From Rachicladosporium sp. CCFEE 5018 (Eukaryota; Ascomycota; Dothideomycetes; Cladosporiales; Cladosporiaceae): a stretch of 64,000 nucleotides of DNA. A program made the position numbers and the translations under genes. Of this stretch, positions 38,589-50,149 are shown piece by piece. Location of the stretch: the NCBI GenBank assembly GCA_002077045.2, contig NAEU01000090.1, positions 1 to 64,000 of the forward strand, written 5' to 3'. Under the pieces are notes generated by a model. The model made no database searches and had not been told where the DNA came from. It saw nothing but the letters and a program-made list of their open reading frames with translations. How positions within the stretch are numbered: the stretch's first letter is position 1; every line of letters begins with the position of its first letter.

Positions 38589-41500
38589 CTATTGCCCATT
38601 GATCGCGGCCTTCGATCGACTCATTCTCGAGTTCATGAACGCGAAGAAGCTCACGGGCGAAGCAGATATGCCCATGCTGTAGATGAACCTGCTCGCCAGG
38701 AAGGAGCCGAAGATGGCTTTGAGGTAGTTGATCGGTACCTGCGCACCACCAAATTAGCAATCAGAATCGCCACAGCACGTTAAGACGAGAATAACTTACT
38801 CTCTCCATAATCTTCTCCAACCCAATCTGCTGCAACAACAGCTGCGGCAACGCATCACTCAACACACTCCTCCGCAGCTCAACATTATCCCACAACTCTG
38901 TAGCCTGCAACTCCTCATCCATCCTCGTAATAGCCACACTTAGCCGATCACTGAGAATACTCCTGCTCTCTCCCGTAGCCTCGCCCTCCCGCCACAACAC
39001 CTCAAACTCCAGCCTCGCGTTCTCCCGAATCGTAGCTTGCACTTGCCTCACGTACTCCTCGTAGAAAGCTGGCACGGTGCCATCGGGGCGGACACACATA
39101 TGTTCTATGAAGCCTGCGTCGTCGAAAGAAAGACTTGCGAGGACTTCGAGCGAGGAGGACGTGACGCCGCCTTTATTCGCGGAAGCGTCTTTGAAGATCA
39201 CCGTGCCGGCTTTTTCGAGGCGGAGCTTGGCTTCTTGTGTGATGAACAGGTTCGCGCCTTCGACTATGTACGGGATGCAAGGTTTGCCGCCTTTGATCAG
39301 CTTCGTGGCGGTGGAGAAGTCTATGCTTTCTGGTCTGCCGCCGCAGGGGACGAAGATGTCGTAGTGTTCTTGGTTGCGGAGGTGGAAGGTGTTGCGGAAG
39401 GTGGTGCCGTTGTTGATTACTTCGCCGGAGGGAAGGGTGAGGTTGGAGTCTTCGACTAGAACGCGGTAGCCTGCGGAGCTGAGCTTCGAGGCGGCGAAGT
39501 CGGAGATCATCTTTCGGTTCTTTGCTAGACGCAGGAGCTCGGTACGGTCTAGACCGTTGGGGTCGACGAGTACGCCGGAGCCGTCGACGATGGCTACGTA
39601 CTTCTCGTTGCTGAGAAGGATCTCGTTTGAGCCCAGATCGCCATCTGGACCACCTGTCTGCAGCTTGCGGACCTCACGCTCGTCGAGATTGAGCTTACGG
39701 TAGATGCCCAGCACGTACTCACGCACACTAAGCGTGGTCATGCCGTAGCGATCGTGGGGGATGCCACCGAGCTTGGGAGACTTGCCAGTGAAGAAGGACT
39801 TCCACCAAGGTGCGCCGCGAATGCGAGCATGCTCTGTTGCCCAGTCGACGAGATCAGCGGTGTTCTCATCAGGACCCATGAACAAGATCTCCTCTTTGCC
39901 GTGAAGGTCGACGATCGGGTCTTTGATGCCAGGACTTGTAGGTGGCAGCAGCAGGTCCATGACCGAATCGATGTACTTCTCGAACGCCACTCGAGCCTTG
40001 TCTTGGTGCAAAAAGTCTAGTAAGATGACACCCTTGCTGCCGCCTTCCGGGATATCTTTGTTCTTCTTTTGCTGAGTATTGGCCAAATTGTAGTTCTCGT
40101 CGAACATCGACCGAGCGTTGATGCCATACGCTTCGCGGCTCCTAGACTTGACGATGCGAATGCCACCACGCGCGATGTCGCGGAAGCGGAGATGGAAGCC
40201 TCTGAATTCCGAGCTGATCACCAAGAACATGCCGTAGAGTGGTTGTGCATACTCTTCGACGGGCAAGAACGTTGGATTCAATCGGAACGACAAAGCGACT
40301 TTGGTGGGTGTGTAGAAGTTTGTCTTCAGCACGGAGCTGTTGAAGACTCGGAAGGCGGTCATGACCATCTCGTGGTGCTCATTGACGGCGGTCTTTGAAA
40401 TGAGCCCAGCCAGCTCAGAGTCCGTAAGTGCTCTATCGATCGTCATCCGCTGATACGAAAGAGTCGGGAGGAAGTTATCCTCCTCGCCACGCGTCTGAAC
40501 GTAATGCGTGTTGGCGAAAGCTAAGTACAGTGGGCGGACGAGATCGGGGTACTGATTAATGATCTCGAGGATGTAGTCTGCGGTGAATGTCTCGTTTCTC
40601 AGGCGCTTCTTCAGCTTACCCAGAATTTCGGCATGTGCGTTGTTGTTGCTATCGAGCATCGTTGCCAGTGTGTTATACTCGCTCCCCAGACGGTTAAGAA
40701 AGTGCTGCACGAAGATCCAGACGCAATGAGCGTATATCGACTCCTGCAACGACATCTTTCCGGCGATGAAGTGCGCCTGAAACTTGTTCTGTGGTATGCA
40801 GTACAAAAGTGAGATCTCCTTTGTGATCTGGTGGATGCTGGCTTCGATCGGAGGGTGCTTGCTCGTGCTGTTTGGCGAGGGTCTAAGGTAGATCGACATG
40901 ATTGTGATTCCATTTGAGAACTGCTCAACGTACTTCCTCGAAGACGTCAGGCCGTAGTAGTGGTAGAGGTTGCTCAGTGCAGAGAACAAGCCCAAGGCAC
41001 TACCTTGCTTGAAGCCTACGATAAGTCGCTTCTCCCGCTGACCCTCGACGTCGTACATATCGATCACGGGTCCAGTGCGCTGGACAGCTTGGTCCATGAT
41101 CCCCTGGTACACCTGCTTCGTATTCTTGGTAGTCTTCTGCAGGAACCTCTCGTCGCCAAGTACTTCAATCCTCGTCTCACCCACTTCGGGCGTCTTGTTC
41201 TTGAAGCTCGCCTGGTACACGAAGTAGCACCTGATCGACTGCACCGCCGCATCCGAGCTTGTTGCCCTGAAGGTCTCCACCCGGAAGCTCTTCGCGCCTC
41301 GACTTCCGTCCAGGTACTTCGTCTCCAGCCTCTCCTCGTACTTCGGTCCACCAGCGTTGGTAATTCCTGGCGTGCTCGTATCGATGTACACCGCATGGTC
41401 CACATCCTCCTTATCCAGCTGGATCTGGATCGGTCCGTCTCCACCTCCTCTGGCATAAGCAGCGACCTTCGCAGCCCAAAGCGAGTGGATGTGGCTCGCA

Positions 41501-41835
41501 ATCGCCGCTACAGTCTCTGTGCTGAAATACATATCATCGATCCCCAGGGCGTTGTAGAACCATTCCGTCTCGGTCTTCACGAAGTCCTCTGGGATGAACT
41601 CGGCAGCGTCTAGCTCGGTCATGACATCCTCCATCTGCTTTGCTTTGCCCTCAAATTTTGGTGCGACATAGCCGCTGCCGCTCTCATGCAGGACGTGCGG
41701 GTTGGGAGAGCCTGGCACACCGAGATGTGTAGGCTGAGGGGAGGGGTGTCTAGAGGGTTCGCGGATGACGGTGTCGAGGAGCTTGTTGTGCGCTTGTGTG
41801 GTGCCATTTGCGCCGTTCGGTGTAAGTGAAGCCAT
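38589..41835 (-). CDS. GDH2: NAD-dependent glutamate dehydrogenase (large, 115-kDa class)
   Basis: Two exons: 41835-38800 and 38738-38589 (61-bp intron GTAAGT...GCGCAG), 1061 aa, the normal length for the fungal NAD enzyme. The splice replaces a read-through tail with VPINYLKAIFGSFLASRFIYS, a conserved C-terminal block. The N-terminal regulatory half is helical. The catalytic half carries FRGFHLRFRDIARGGIRIV, then GGSKGVILLDF (lysine and glycine-rich substrate region), GPDENTADLVDW, and the NAD-binding VAIVDGSGVL. In the cytosol it oxidises glutamate to 2-oxoglutarate and ammonium, allowing use of amino acids as nitrogen and carbon source; in fungi it is usually repressed by glucose. The gene lies near glutamyl-phosphate reductase, which also consumes glutamate. 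Confidence 0.96.
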
Positions 41836-42662
41836 GGCTGCAGATTCTGCTCTCGACGAGCTTGGTAGTAGGTATTTGAAGTCCGGAGCTCAGTCCATGG
41901 AATGTCTTCCTGGAGGAGATCTGACACAGTCGGGAGAGCTACGGTTTGGTAGTAGAACCGAATCGTCAGAGTCTTACGAGTGAATCGTCACGCTTTGAGG
42001 CGGCCCGACACGTATAAGTATAGCTTTCTAATACCTCAGCCTTCCGAGTACTTGGGAGGGTCTCAAGCAAGACAGCCTTACCACCCAATCGCGGGAGTAA
42101 GCTCTTATCGAAGGCGGTGACACGGGAGAAGGATTGTGGAAAACGGTGCAAGGAGATCTTCGCTCAATACCTCTATGTTCCTGTGTGGGTGGTGATATTC
42201 TGTCCTACCAACCACTTGCGTGCTATTCGCAATATCAAGGTCATCAGCTGTTCTGCGATAAAAACATCGCGGCAACAGTCGGCACAGTACGAGCTTGGTG
42301 CGCTAGCAACATGCGCCTCCTCGGCCACGCATCCGGTACCTGGATGCGAAGGGAATCGGGTGAGCTGTGCCTGCAGATCATTTTTAGTACACGAGACCTG
42401 CGTAGTGGCGTCCCCTCACGTGCACAGCAAAAGCTGCAATTGTGCAGTTCATCGAATCGATGCTGCGGGCATGACACATGCCGGCAATGGTACGGACACA
42501 TGGGTACATCGTTACGTCAAATCTTGCCGCGTCAAAGCCCAAGCACAACGATGCCGACGACTTCTACTCCATGTATGCGAGCAGGTGATGGTAGCTGATA
42601 CGCACTTGTCGGGCCGTTGAGACCAATGGCTTCATTGTTCCACAGCTTTTCCTCCTGGTCCA
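41836..42662. other. Intergenic, about 0.83 kb, no gene seen
   Basis: Upstream region of the glutamate dehydrogenase gene and 3' flank of the hexosaminidase gene. Short overlapping frames on the plus strand lack any recognisable content. Confidence 0.4.
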
Positions 42663-44450
42663 CTACAGCGCACACTGCGTCCCATTCATAGTACAAAACG
42701 GCATCTGAATCGGCTCAGCCCTCACCCCTCTTGCGACAAGCCTTTCCCTCATCTCACTCAGCCTAGGACTCGCTGTAATCTGACTCCGATTCTGCCCAAA
42801 TTCATCCTTAGCCCCAGACCACAGCACCTCCCCAGCCGCACAAGCCCTAGGCCAAACCATCTGGTCCAGATTGACAGCATCAGTCTGCTCGCTCCAGATG
42901 TGCGCTTCCCCGCCAACGACAAACTGCGTTGCATTGGCTGGAACACCAGACAACGGATCGTAGGAGTACATCACCCGCCAGTTGTGGCGAGGAGAGCAGT
43001 AGTCTGGGTAGGGCCAGTATTGTGCTGAAGAAGCACCGGGCCGGAAGTCGAGCCATTGGCCTTGGCCACAGTCGAGGTACCAGTAGTTGTAATTGCCAGC
43101 TATGACTCTGTAGCCTTTGCTCGCTATGGCTGCGACGTTCTCGTCGCTCTGCCAGCTGTTGATCAGCGTTTGGGAGGGGAGAGTGAGGTTCCAGGTGAGG
43201 AGCATTTCTTCCCAGACTAGGGGTGTGAAGTTTGCGGCTACAATTTGGGCCATGTTGCGGTCCATGAACTTCTGTATCAGAGGTTGCAGTATCTCAGTGG
43301 AGTTCGAGCCGACTGTATCGTCGAGATTGTAGGCGTTGAGGTTCACTTCGTCGCCGCCGAGATGGAAGTATTGAGTCAGTGGTTTCAGACGCGGAAGCAG
43401 ATCATCGAATAGCTTCTCCAAGAACTCGTACACAGCAGTCGAATTCAGCTTGAGCGTGCCAGACGGCGGCTCAGCAGCATAGGTATCCCAATTCGGTAGT
43501 ACTTCGAATGCAGCAATCAGCTCCGGATGACTGAACGCAATTGACGAGGTGTGACCTGGCTGGTCGATCTCCATGACCACCTGCACACCCAGCAAAGAGC
43601 CATACTCCTGCAGCGCCCTCACATCCTCGGGCGAGTACTTTTGGAACCCAATATATGCACCCTTATCAGCCAGCTCCGGCATCGACGGAATTTCCAATGG
43701 CCATGACTGCGAGTCTGTAATGTGCCAGTGCAGGCGATTGAATTTGCTGTAAGCCAAGGCGTCAACAGTGCGGTACAAATCGATCATCGGCTTGAACGTC
43801 CGCGAAGTGTCAACATTAAGACCTCGCCACGCGAACTTCGGAGCGTCGGTAATTGACACGGGCGCGAGGCTCGTGTATGCTCCGCCATCAGTATGCTCGA
43901 AGAAGAGCTGGGTGAATGTCGTCAAGCCGTACGACAGTCCGATCGAGGACGAAGATGTGATGGTTACATCACCGCTCTCTGTCACGGCAAGTGTGTATGC
44001 CTCACTCACGCCCCCCAGCGCCGGCTTGAGGATATCTGCGGGATCCGTGGCGTTCTGCTGGAGAGAGATGCTCTTGACGAAGAGCTTATCATTGCAGTCC
44101 GGCTCAAAGTCCGAGAACCTTGGATGGAACTTCCACGGCACGAAGAGCTTGCCGAACAGTGTATCATGAGTCCTTTGGATCGCATTGGAAACGATCTGAT
44201 GTGTAGCTGAGTTATTACCACTCCACGAAGAGTGATAGGTGATCAATGATTTCTGCAAGTAATGAGATGAGTGAGGGTCAGGCTGAGTGCCCACCGGAGA
44301 AGATTCAAGTACCTGTCCCGCGCCGTTGTAGGTGATCTTTATACTTGGGTCGATCCAAAGCCTTGTGTTGCCATGAGTGTACGTAGACGGTAATGGCCAA
44401 ATAGCCCAAGCAGTGGGAAGGCAGAGGATACTTGTGAGTAGAAGCCGCAT
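42663..44450 (-). CDS. Secreted beta-N-acetylhexosaminidase (GH20)
   Basis: A secretion signal (MRLLLTSILCLPTAWA) is followed by the GH20 N-terminal domain and the (beta/alpha)8 catalytic domain: RGLNVDTSRTF, LHWHITDSQSWP, VVMEIDQPGHTSS, and YFHLGGDEVN with the catalytic Asp-Glu pair near residue 350-370. VWEEMLL and WSGAKDEFGQNR close the barrel. The enzyme removes terminal GlcNAc from chitin oligomers during wall turnover or chitin use. The unspliced frame is 595 aa, but a 60-bp stretch with intron signals (44312-44253, GTACTT...TTGCAG) fits in frame and interrupts the N-terminal domain; splicing gives 575 aa. Because its length is a multiple of three and it has no stop, both forms are translatable. 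Several NxS/T sites suggest glycosylation. Confidence 0.93.
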   Translation of the reverse strand: MRLLLTSILCLPTAWAIWPLPSTYTHGNTRLWIDPSIKITYNGAGQVLESSPVGTQPDPHSSHYLQKSLITYHSSWSGNNSATHQIVSNAIQRTHDTLFGKLFVPWKFHPRFSDFEPDCNDKLFVKSISLQQNATDPADILKPALGGVSEAYTLAVTESGDVTITSSSSIGLSYGLTTFTQLFFEHTDGGAYTSLAPVSITDAPKFAWRGLNVDTSRTFKPMIDLYRTVDALAYSKFNRLHWHITDSQSWPLEIPSMPELADKGAYIGFQKYSPEDVRALQEYGSLLGVQVVMEIDQPGHTSSIAFSHPELIAAFEVLPNWDTYAAEPPSGTLKLNSTAVYEFLEKLFDDLLPRLKPLTQYFHLGGDEVNLNAYNLDDTVGSNSTEILQPLIQKFMDRNMAQIVAANFTPLVWEEMLLTWNLTLPSQTLINSWQSDENVAAIASKGYRVIAGNYNYWYLDCGQGQWLDFRPGASSAQYWPYPDYCSPRHNWRVMYSYDPLSGVPANATQFVVGGEAHIWSEQTDAVNLDQMVWPRACAAGEVLWSGAKDEFGQNRSQITASPRLSEMRERLVARGVRAEPIQMPFCTMNGTQCAL

Positions 44451-45205
44451 GATGGCGATTTATAGAGTTGTAGAGAAGACCAGGAAGGTCACTCAGAACC
44501 CAGTTCAGGCAGACCAATGGTTATGTACTCAACAAGTCTATTCGCATGGCACCCCGGCTCGTCTTGGTACTTCGGGCTTCCTGCTATCACAGCCTACTAG
44601 TGCTAGCAGAACGCTGCGGGGTTACGTTGTTGATGCTACTGTGTCGATGTCTCACACTGCATGAGGTGGAGTCTGTTCTGACGTACGGTGCTCTGCTGAC
44701 AAGACGCAAGGCTACCTCACTTGCCTGCTGGTTGTGCTTATCTTTGCATCGCATCGCATCGTGTCCATGTGCATGTGCTTGTGCTCGTACCGACCTCGGA
44801 AGCGACTGTGATTGTCGCTGCAGTTGTACAAGGACATGAGACGAGCACAAAAGTCAAAAGAATTGACGGAAGGCGCCCCGATCGAGCTTGCCTGTTGCCA
44901 TGACATCAATCGCCGAACGCGACTCGACAAAAGTCAATTGCCAAACAGTTCTGTATGAACAGCATATTCTTATCAGCTGTCAAGCAATGCAGAGCAGGAC
45001 CAGCCTTACGGATGAGGTTGCACATGAGGTCGTCTCTCGACGGGAGCCCTGCAGTGCAACCTGATAGCCGAATCTGCTACGCCCACCCCGGCACTGCAAG
45101 CCGGACAGCTACATCGTACATTTGAGCGCCATCTCACGAGGCTTCCTCTTGTACATGGGCTCAAACGGTATGTAATGTTGCACTACACGACCTGTTGGTA
45201 GTATA
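44451..45205. other. Intergenic, about 0.75 kb, no gene seen
   Basis: Promoter region of the hexosaminidase gene and 3' flank of the PRO2 gene. Around 44740-44830 there is a short stretch of repeated GCATC/TGTGC-like words, not enough to call a repeat. Confidence 0.4.
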
Positions 45206-46657
45206 TTACAAGGCCAACTTTTTATGCGTATACTGCCTTCCACCGCTCCCATACATGGCCGCACCCTGCCCATTACCAGCAAGACGATACTCATGGATCA
45301 TCAGTCCCTCGAGTCCCACAGGTCCCCTTGCATGCACTTTATTGGTGCTGATACCGACCTCTGTACCGAACCCAAACCTCATGCCATCGCAGAATCGCGT
45401 GCTGCAATTCCAGAACTTGCACGCAGAGTCGACTCCATTGCAGAAGCGGTCTGCGACTTCTTTGCTCGCTGTGATGATGGCGTCTGTGTGGTGAGAGCCG
45501 TGCTTGTTAATATGATCTATGGCTGCGTCGACGGCCGATGTGGAGCTGCCCGAGCCCGAAGGGATAGTGCATATGGCGATGACAAGGTCGAGGAACTCGG
45601 TCGCGAAGTCGGCGTCGGAGGCAGCTGTGATGCTGTTATGATTGCTAGCCTCCAGCTTCGCCTCGAGCGCTTTCTTCGATGCTGAATCACAACGCAAGCT
45701 CACACCCTTGGCGATCAGGGCAGACGCAACGTCTGGCAGCACCGTGTCCAGCACATCTTCGTTTACAAGTAAAGTCTCCACTGCATTGCACGCTGCCGGG
45801 TAGTCCGTCTTCGAATCGACCACGACATCCACGGCCATTTTCTTGTCAGCGTCCGAGTGGATATAGAGACTACATAGACCGTCCGCATGACCCATCACGG
45901 GCATGTGTGCTTTGCGCTGGCAGTAGCTTACGAGCTCGTTCGAACCACGTGGGATCACCAAGTCGATGTACTTGCTAAGCTCTAGTAGTGAGTCGATCGC
46001 ATCACGGGTCGCTACCAATTGTATCGAATCGTTGGGCACCTCAGTCCTGTCCAGTGCTTTCGAGATGACCGATGCGATGACCTTGAAGGACTCCGTCGAC
46101 TCCTTGCCACCCTTGAGGATAGCTGCGTTTGCTGACTTGATTGCGAGCGATGCGATATTTGCAATGACTTCAGGCCGTGCTTCGAATATGATGAGGAGCA
46201 CACCGATGGGACACGTCTGTCGTTGCAAGATGAGGCCGTTGTCAAGCTCTGTTCGTAAGTCCACCCTGCCGACTTTGAACAGTCAGCAGGGTGAGCAAGC
46301 TGAAAGAAAATCGTATTGAGGGAGCAAGACACAAGAAAGTAACATAGTTTACTTACCTGGGTCGTCGAGATCTCTGACATCTCGTATGCCCTGCAGCATG
46401 TCGTCGAATTTGCCTGGTCTTGAGAGATCCAGTCTCTTGACTATGCTAGGGTTGAGGTTGCCGTCCTTCGCAGACTGCTTTGCAAGCTCGAGATCTTTCG
46501 CGTTGGCGGCGAGAATATCGTCCCGTGCAGCAGCAAGTCCATTGTAGACAGCATCCAGTGCACTATTCCTCGCTGCTGTAGAAAGTGTCGCAAGCTTTCG
46601 TGAAGCGGTCCTCGCCGCACGAGCAGCGTCTTCGGGCGAAGCGTTAGTGAGGGACAT
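45206..46657 (-). CDS. PRO2: Gamma-glutamyl phosphate reductase (proline synthesis)
   Basis: Two exons: 46657-46357 and 46272-45206 (84-bp intron GTAAGT...CAAAG, phase 1), 455 aa. The join restores the conserved PVGRVDLRTELDNG. Motifs: CPIGVLLIIFEARPEV, KSANAAILKGGKE, IPRGSNELV, MGHADGLCSLYI, and DYPAACNAVETLLV with the catalytic Cys. FGFGTEVGISTNKVHARGPVG sits near the C-terminus. The cytosolic NADPH enzyme reduces gamma-glutamyl phosphate to glutamate semialdehyde, the second step of proline formation after Pro1. The family's length and all key residues are present. PRO2 is divergent from the GH16 gene with about 450 bp between starts. Confidence 0.97.
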
Positions 46658-47109
46658 TCCGACCTGGTCTCCTCCCCACTGCTGCCTCGTTATGGTATTT
46701 GGAAGGATCTCTATGATATCCGCCAGTATACACGAAACTGGATCAAAGACTCACATTTCGGCATCGAAAAGTGCTGCCGGCTTCTAGCGTGCGCGGGCCA
46801 CGCCTTCCCGCTCCGCAGCCACAGCCGCTGTCCGGCCAACCACCTCGACCCAGCCATCTTCTCGTCCTGCCAGCAAATCACCACACCGCAGCCCTGCTAC
46901 TAGCAAGCAGAAGCTTGCATACAGCCCGTCAGCACACACATTGTGACGCATCCAGTCCATGAAACAGTAGGTGGCTGGGCAGAAGCCTAGCCTTTGCCAT
47001 AAGGTGTTTCCTTCCCTCGGGATTTCTTACATGCACACCCGCCTTTCTGTGTTCACACACATCCGAAGACACCTTCAGCACAGCAAACATTCGTCGCAGC
47101 ATCACTACA
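46658..47109. other. Divergent promoter region, about 0.45 kb
   Basis: Separates the starts of PRO2 and the GH16 gene, so it should carry both promoters. The 46790-46900 portion is C-rich. No motif is specific enough to name. Confidence 0.4.
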
Positions 47110-48367
47110 ATGCTCTCGATCACAAGTATGCTCGCCATGCGGTCGTCACTGCGACTGTCACTTATGGCCACCATCACAGCAATCCTCTTCGCAGGACCAT
47201 CATACCAGCAGACCTACAGCTCCTGCAACCCTACACAGCAGACGTGCCCGGGAGACATTGCGCTTGGCCGTGCGACAGCAGTGGACTTCCGGTCTGGCCC
47301 CTCGAGCGAGTTCACAGCACAAGGCAACCCGACGTACGACTCGAACGGCGTCTCATTCACAGTTGCAGGGCCGGGGCAAGCACCACAGCTTAACTCGAAT
47401 TGGTATATCATGTTCGGTCACGTAGAGGTGGTCATGAAAGCAGCGCCAGGAAGAGGCATTGTCAGCTCGTCGGTACTGCAGTCGGACGACCTGGATGAGA
47501 TAGACTGGGAGTGGCTGGGCGCACAGAACGACCAAGTACAAAGCAACTATTTCGGCAAGGGTCAGACGACGACATACGACAGAGCTGCGACACATGCAGT
47601 CAGCAGCACACAAGGCAGCTTCCATACGTACACGATAGACTGGACGGAGAACCGCGTCGTCTGGCAAATCGACGGGACAACAGTGCGAGTACTCAACGCG
47701 AACGAGGCCAATGGCCAATTCCCTCAGACACCTATGCAGTTCAAGCTAGGCGCATGGAGTGGAGGTGATCCAGGCAACCCAGAAGGCACAGTCAGCTGGT
47801 CTCAGGGTCCCACAGACTACTCCACCGGCCCCTTCACAATGGTCGTCCAGTCCTGCTCAGTAGTCGACTACTCCACAGGTACGAAGTACACTTACGGCGA
47901 CACCAGCGGCGCTTGGTCGAGCATCATGTCCGAAGGTGGCGCCGTGAATGCCAACGCGGGCGCAGCGAGCGGTACCAACGCTGCGGCACCAGCTATCACC
48001 TCCATGTCAAATGGCAATATTGTGCCCTTTTCGGGCACCCACCGAAGCGACTCCAGCAACGCTGTCACACCGAGTGTCTACCCCTGGATTCCCCAAGCAA
48101 CGACCCTCAGTTCAGCGACAGTCTCCTACACGACTCTCCCCGGCCTGCCCTCAGGCTGGACGATCAGTGGCTCAGGCAAAGTGGTACCGCCTGCCAGCGC
48201 TGCGCCAGTGAGTAAGTCCCGAACCCCACATTACCCCTTAGCACAGTGCGCGCACAGCTTTACATGAACACCAGCTAACGGTTTCATCAGTCGACGTCCC
48301 CTCCATCGCCCTACTCATACTCCTCAGCAGTCTCTGCAGCGGGCTTCTGCTCGGCTTCAGGATATGA
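47110..48367 (+). CDS. GH16 cell-wall glycosidase/transglycosylase (CRH-like)
   Basis: Exons 47110-48211 and 48291-48367 (79-bp intron GTAAGT...ATCAG with a CTAAC branch site), 392 aa. A signal peptide (hydrophobic ATITAILFAG) is followed by a Cys-containing start of the mature protein (SSCNPTQQTC). The GH16 core carries the catalytic DEIDWEWLG motif near residue 133 and later HTYTIDWTENRVVWQIDG and FKLGAWSGGDP. The last ~130 residues are Ser/Thr/Ala-rich. With the GTAAGT donor, the protein ends in a hydrophobic tail (IALLILLSSLCSGLLLGF) suited to a membrane or GPI signal. CRH enzymes link chitin to beta-glucan in the wall. A second, overlapping donor (GTGAGT at 48208) gives a different, longer end (see the next entry). 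The start could also be at later in-frame ATGs before the signal peptide. Confidence 0.9.
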
Positions 48368-48686
48368 GCTTACTACTGGCTATGACCAACGCGGATTTCT
48401 GACTACGGCCTCGATACCCATCGGCATCTCGACTGGCTTTGATGATCGCGGGTTTGCGACGACGATATATCCAAGTAATTGCGTGGCGAAGAATCTGCCC
48501 ATGGCTGCGGGTGACATGTTGGGAACGAACAGTGCGGTGACAAGTGCAGCTACCACGACAGGAGTTGTGGTTGTTATGACTGTGCCAGGGAAGTCTGAAG
48601 GGAAGAGACATGCCGCAGAGTGGATGGGGAGTGGCGCTGCTGCTGTAATGGCTGTTGGATTTGCGGCTGTGGCTGCTTTTGCATAG
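48291..48686 (+). other. Alternative last exon of the GH16 gene in a second reading frame
   Basis: If the intron starts four bases earlier, at GTGAGT (48208), the same acceptor at 48290 joins in another phase and opens 131 codons to the stop at 48684-48686, giving a 497-aa product. The encoded tail looks real: it contains two similar units (TTGYDQRGFLTTAS and STGFDDRGFATTIY), then a Val-rich stretch and a short hydrophobic C-terminus (GSGAAAVMAVGFAAVAAFA) preceded by small residues, the pattern of a GPI signal. The frame is not open upstream beyond a stop at 48276, so this exon needs a splice. Either the gene makes two anchors, this is the main form, or it is the last exon of a separate gene. 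Confidence 0.5.
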
Positions 48687-50149
48687 AGAGGAACGGGAAA
48701 GAGGTGGCCAAGTGCTGGTAGCCTTCTGCGTTGTGCGGCGTGTGAAAATGGGACATGGGAAAGACATAGATACCCTATTGAATTGTACTGCATCTTCACA
48801 TTAAATTGTTCGAGTGGCATCGCTTCACTATATGTAGCATTTCCCAAACTCCAGAGAGTGGTAAGAGTCAATCCGGTAGCCAAGAGAGCGCCCTGAAGTC
48901 CGTCACGAGTCTTATCTCAACACGTGACAACGTGCCCTCGACGCGATTTCTCTGTTTACTTTCTTCACGCCACTCTCGTCATCACGTTGAAACCCTCGAA
49001 CTCTGCTGCCACACCAACCTGCAACTCCTCCCGATGATCGACGCGTTGTCAAGCTCGGGACATGGCATCCCAACGCGCAACGCGTCCAGGGCATCGGCAT
49101 CGGTCGCAGGGCTGTTAATCGGAGACACGGCAGGCTCGATGTGGACAAGGCGCTGAGATCTCGAAGTTTGGGACTTGTTCCACAGGAGGGTCGTAAGGTG
49201 GAAAGGGGATTGGCAATATTGGGGAGAGGGGGAGGCTCGTGAGATCGAGAGGGTGATGATGTAGACGGTGACGTTGTGGTGTGATGATGGAACGATGGAT
49301 GTGAATCGCAGAGATGGATGTGTAATGTTGATTTCGAGGTAAACAAACCAGGGCTTGGTGGCAAAGTCGTGGCGACTCCTACTCGTGTATGTAGACGGTG
49401 GCGAGTGTAATAGTCAACAGCCCTCTCCAAACCATGCTGCATACTTTGATACATACGCAGGGTCTCATATAGTCGCGTGAGCTTGCGACGTGGCCCTTTG
49501 ATCTTGGTAGGGTCAACCGTTCTGAGATCGTGTGGCTGTGGATCGAGTCTGTGATTGGTGCGGAACCTTCCGTGAAGTCCCTTCCTTGAGAGAACAGTCT
49601 CGCGACGCAACTTCCAAGTGAGACTATGCCGATCACCATCAACAAGACCGACTTCACCTCTCCTGCGAGCAAGCGTGTACAGTCTCACATACTCCGCCGC
49701 TACCGTACATGCGCTGTCCATACCTCCGAGATCCCCACCTCCGTACACACACTGCCGAGCAGCAGCTGACGCGTGTGTACACCGCACTGCATTCCGCGGC
49801 TTCAGCACACCCTCGACGACATTCGCACGATCAGCATTGTCCATTCTTATCGCATTGTCTCGAGCACATTCCCGCCATCTTTGCATCACCGATACCGCAC
49901 CTGGTTTTGAGCGCACACCATCACATTGGGCCTCCCGCACTGCGACACGCGACTCTGGAAATCCAGTGAGACCGCCACAAACCTGTTGCCTGAAAGGAGA
50001 CCTCACTGCGTCAGTCGTCGCCTAAGAGATCAAACCTTCGACATTGGGTCGCATCCGAATGGCTAGGCAGTCATAGTACATAAACAACAGTGCGCCCCTC
50101 ATCCGCACCGACCTCGACACCGCGGCCCCAGATGCCGCCGTGATTCACC
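48687..50149. other. Long upstream region of the Wee1 gene, about 1.46 kb
   Basis: No supported gene on the plus strand. On the minus strand a 364-codon frame runs from 50006 to 48912; it is Arg- and His-rich, without hydrophobic core, motif or plausible domain, so I do not call it a gene (see rejected items). The stretch may hold the promoter and leader of WEE1. Confidence 0.35.

Noticed and set aside
40960..41613. 217-codon plus-strand frame
   Set aside because: Antisense shadow of the glutamate dehydrogenase exon.
48380..48883. 167-codon minus-strand frame with hydrophobic stretches
   Set aside because: It is the antisense of the alternative GH16 exon; the hydrophobic runs mirror Ala/Val/Thr codons there.
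48912..50006. 364-codon minus-strand frame upstream of WEE1
   Set aside because: Arg/His/Ser-rich with no hydrophobic core, motif or domain order; composition fits the antisense of GC-rich promoter sequence. Stranded RNA-seq would settle it.
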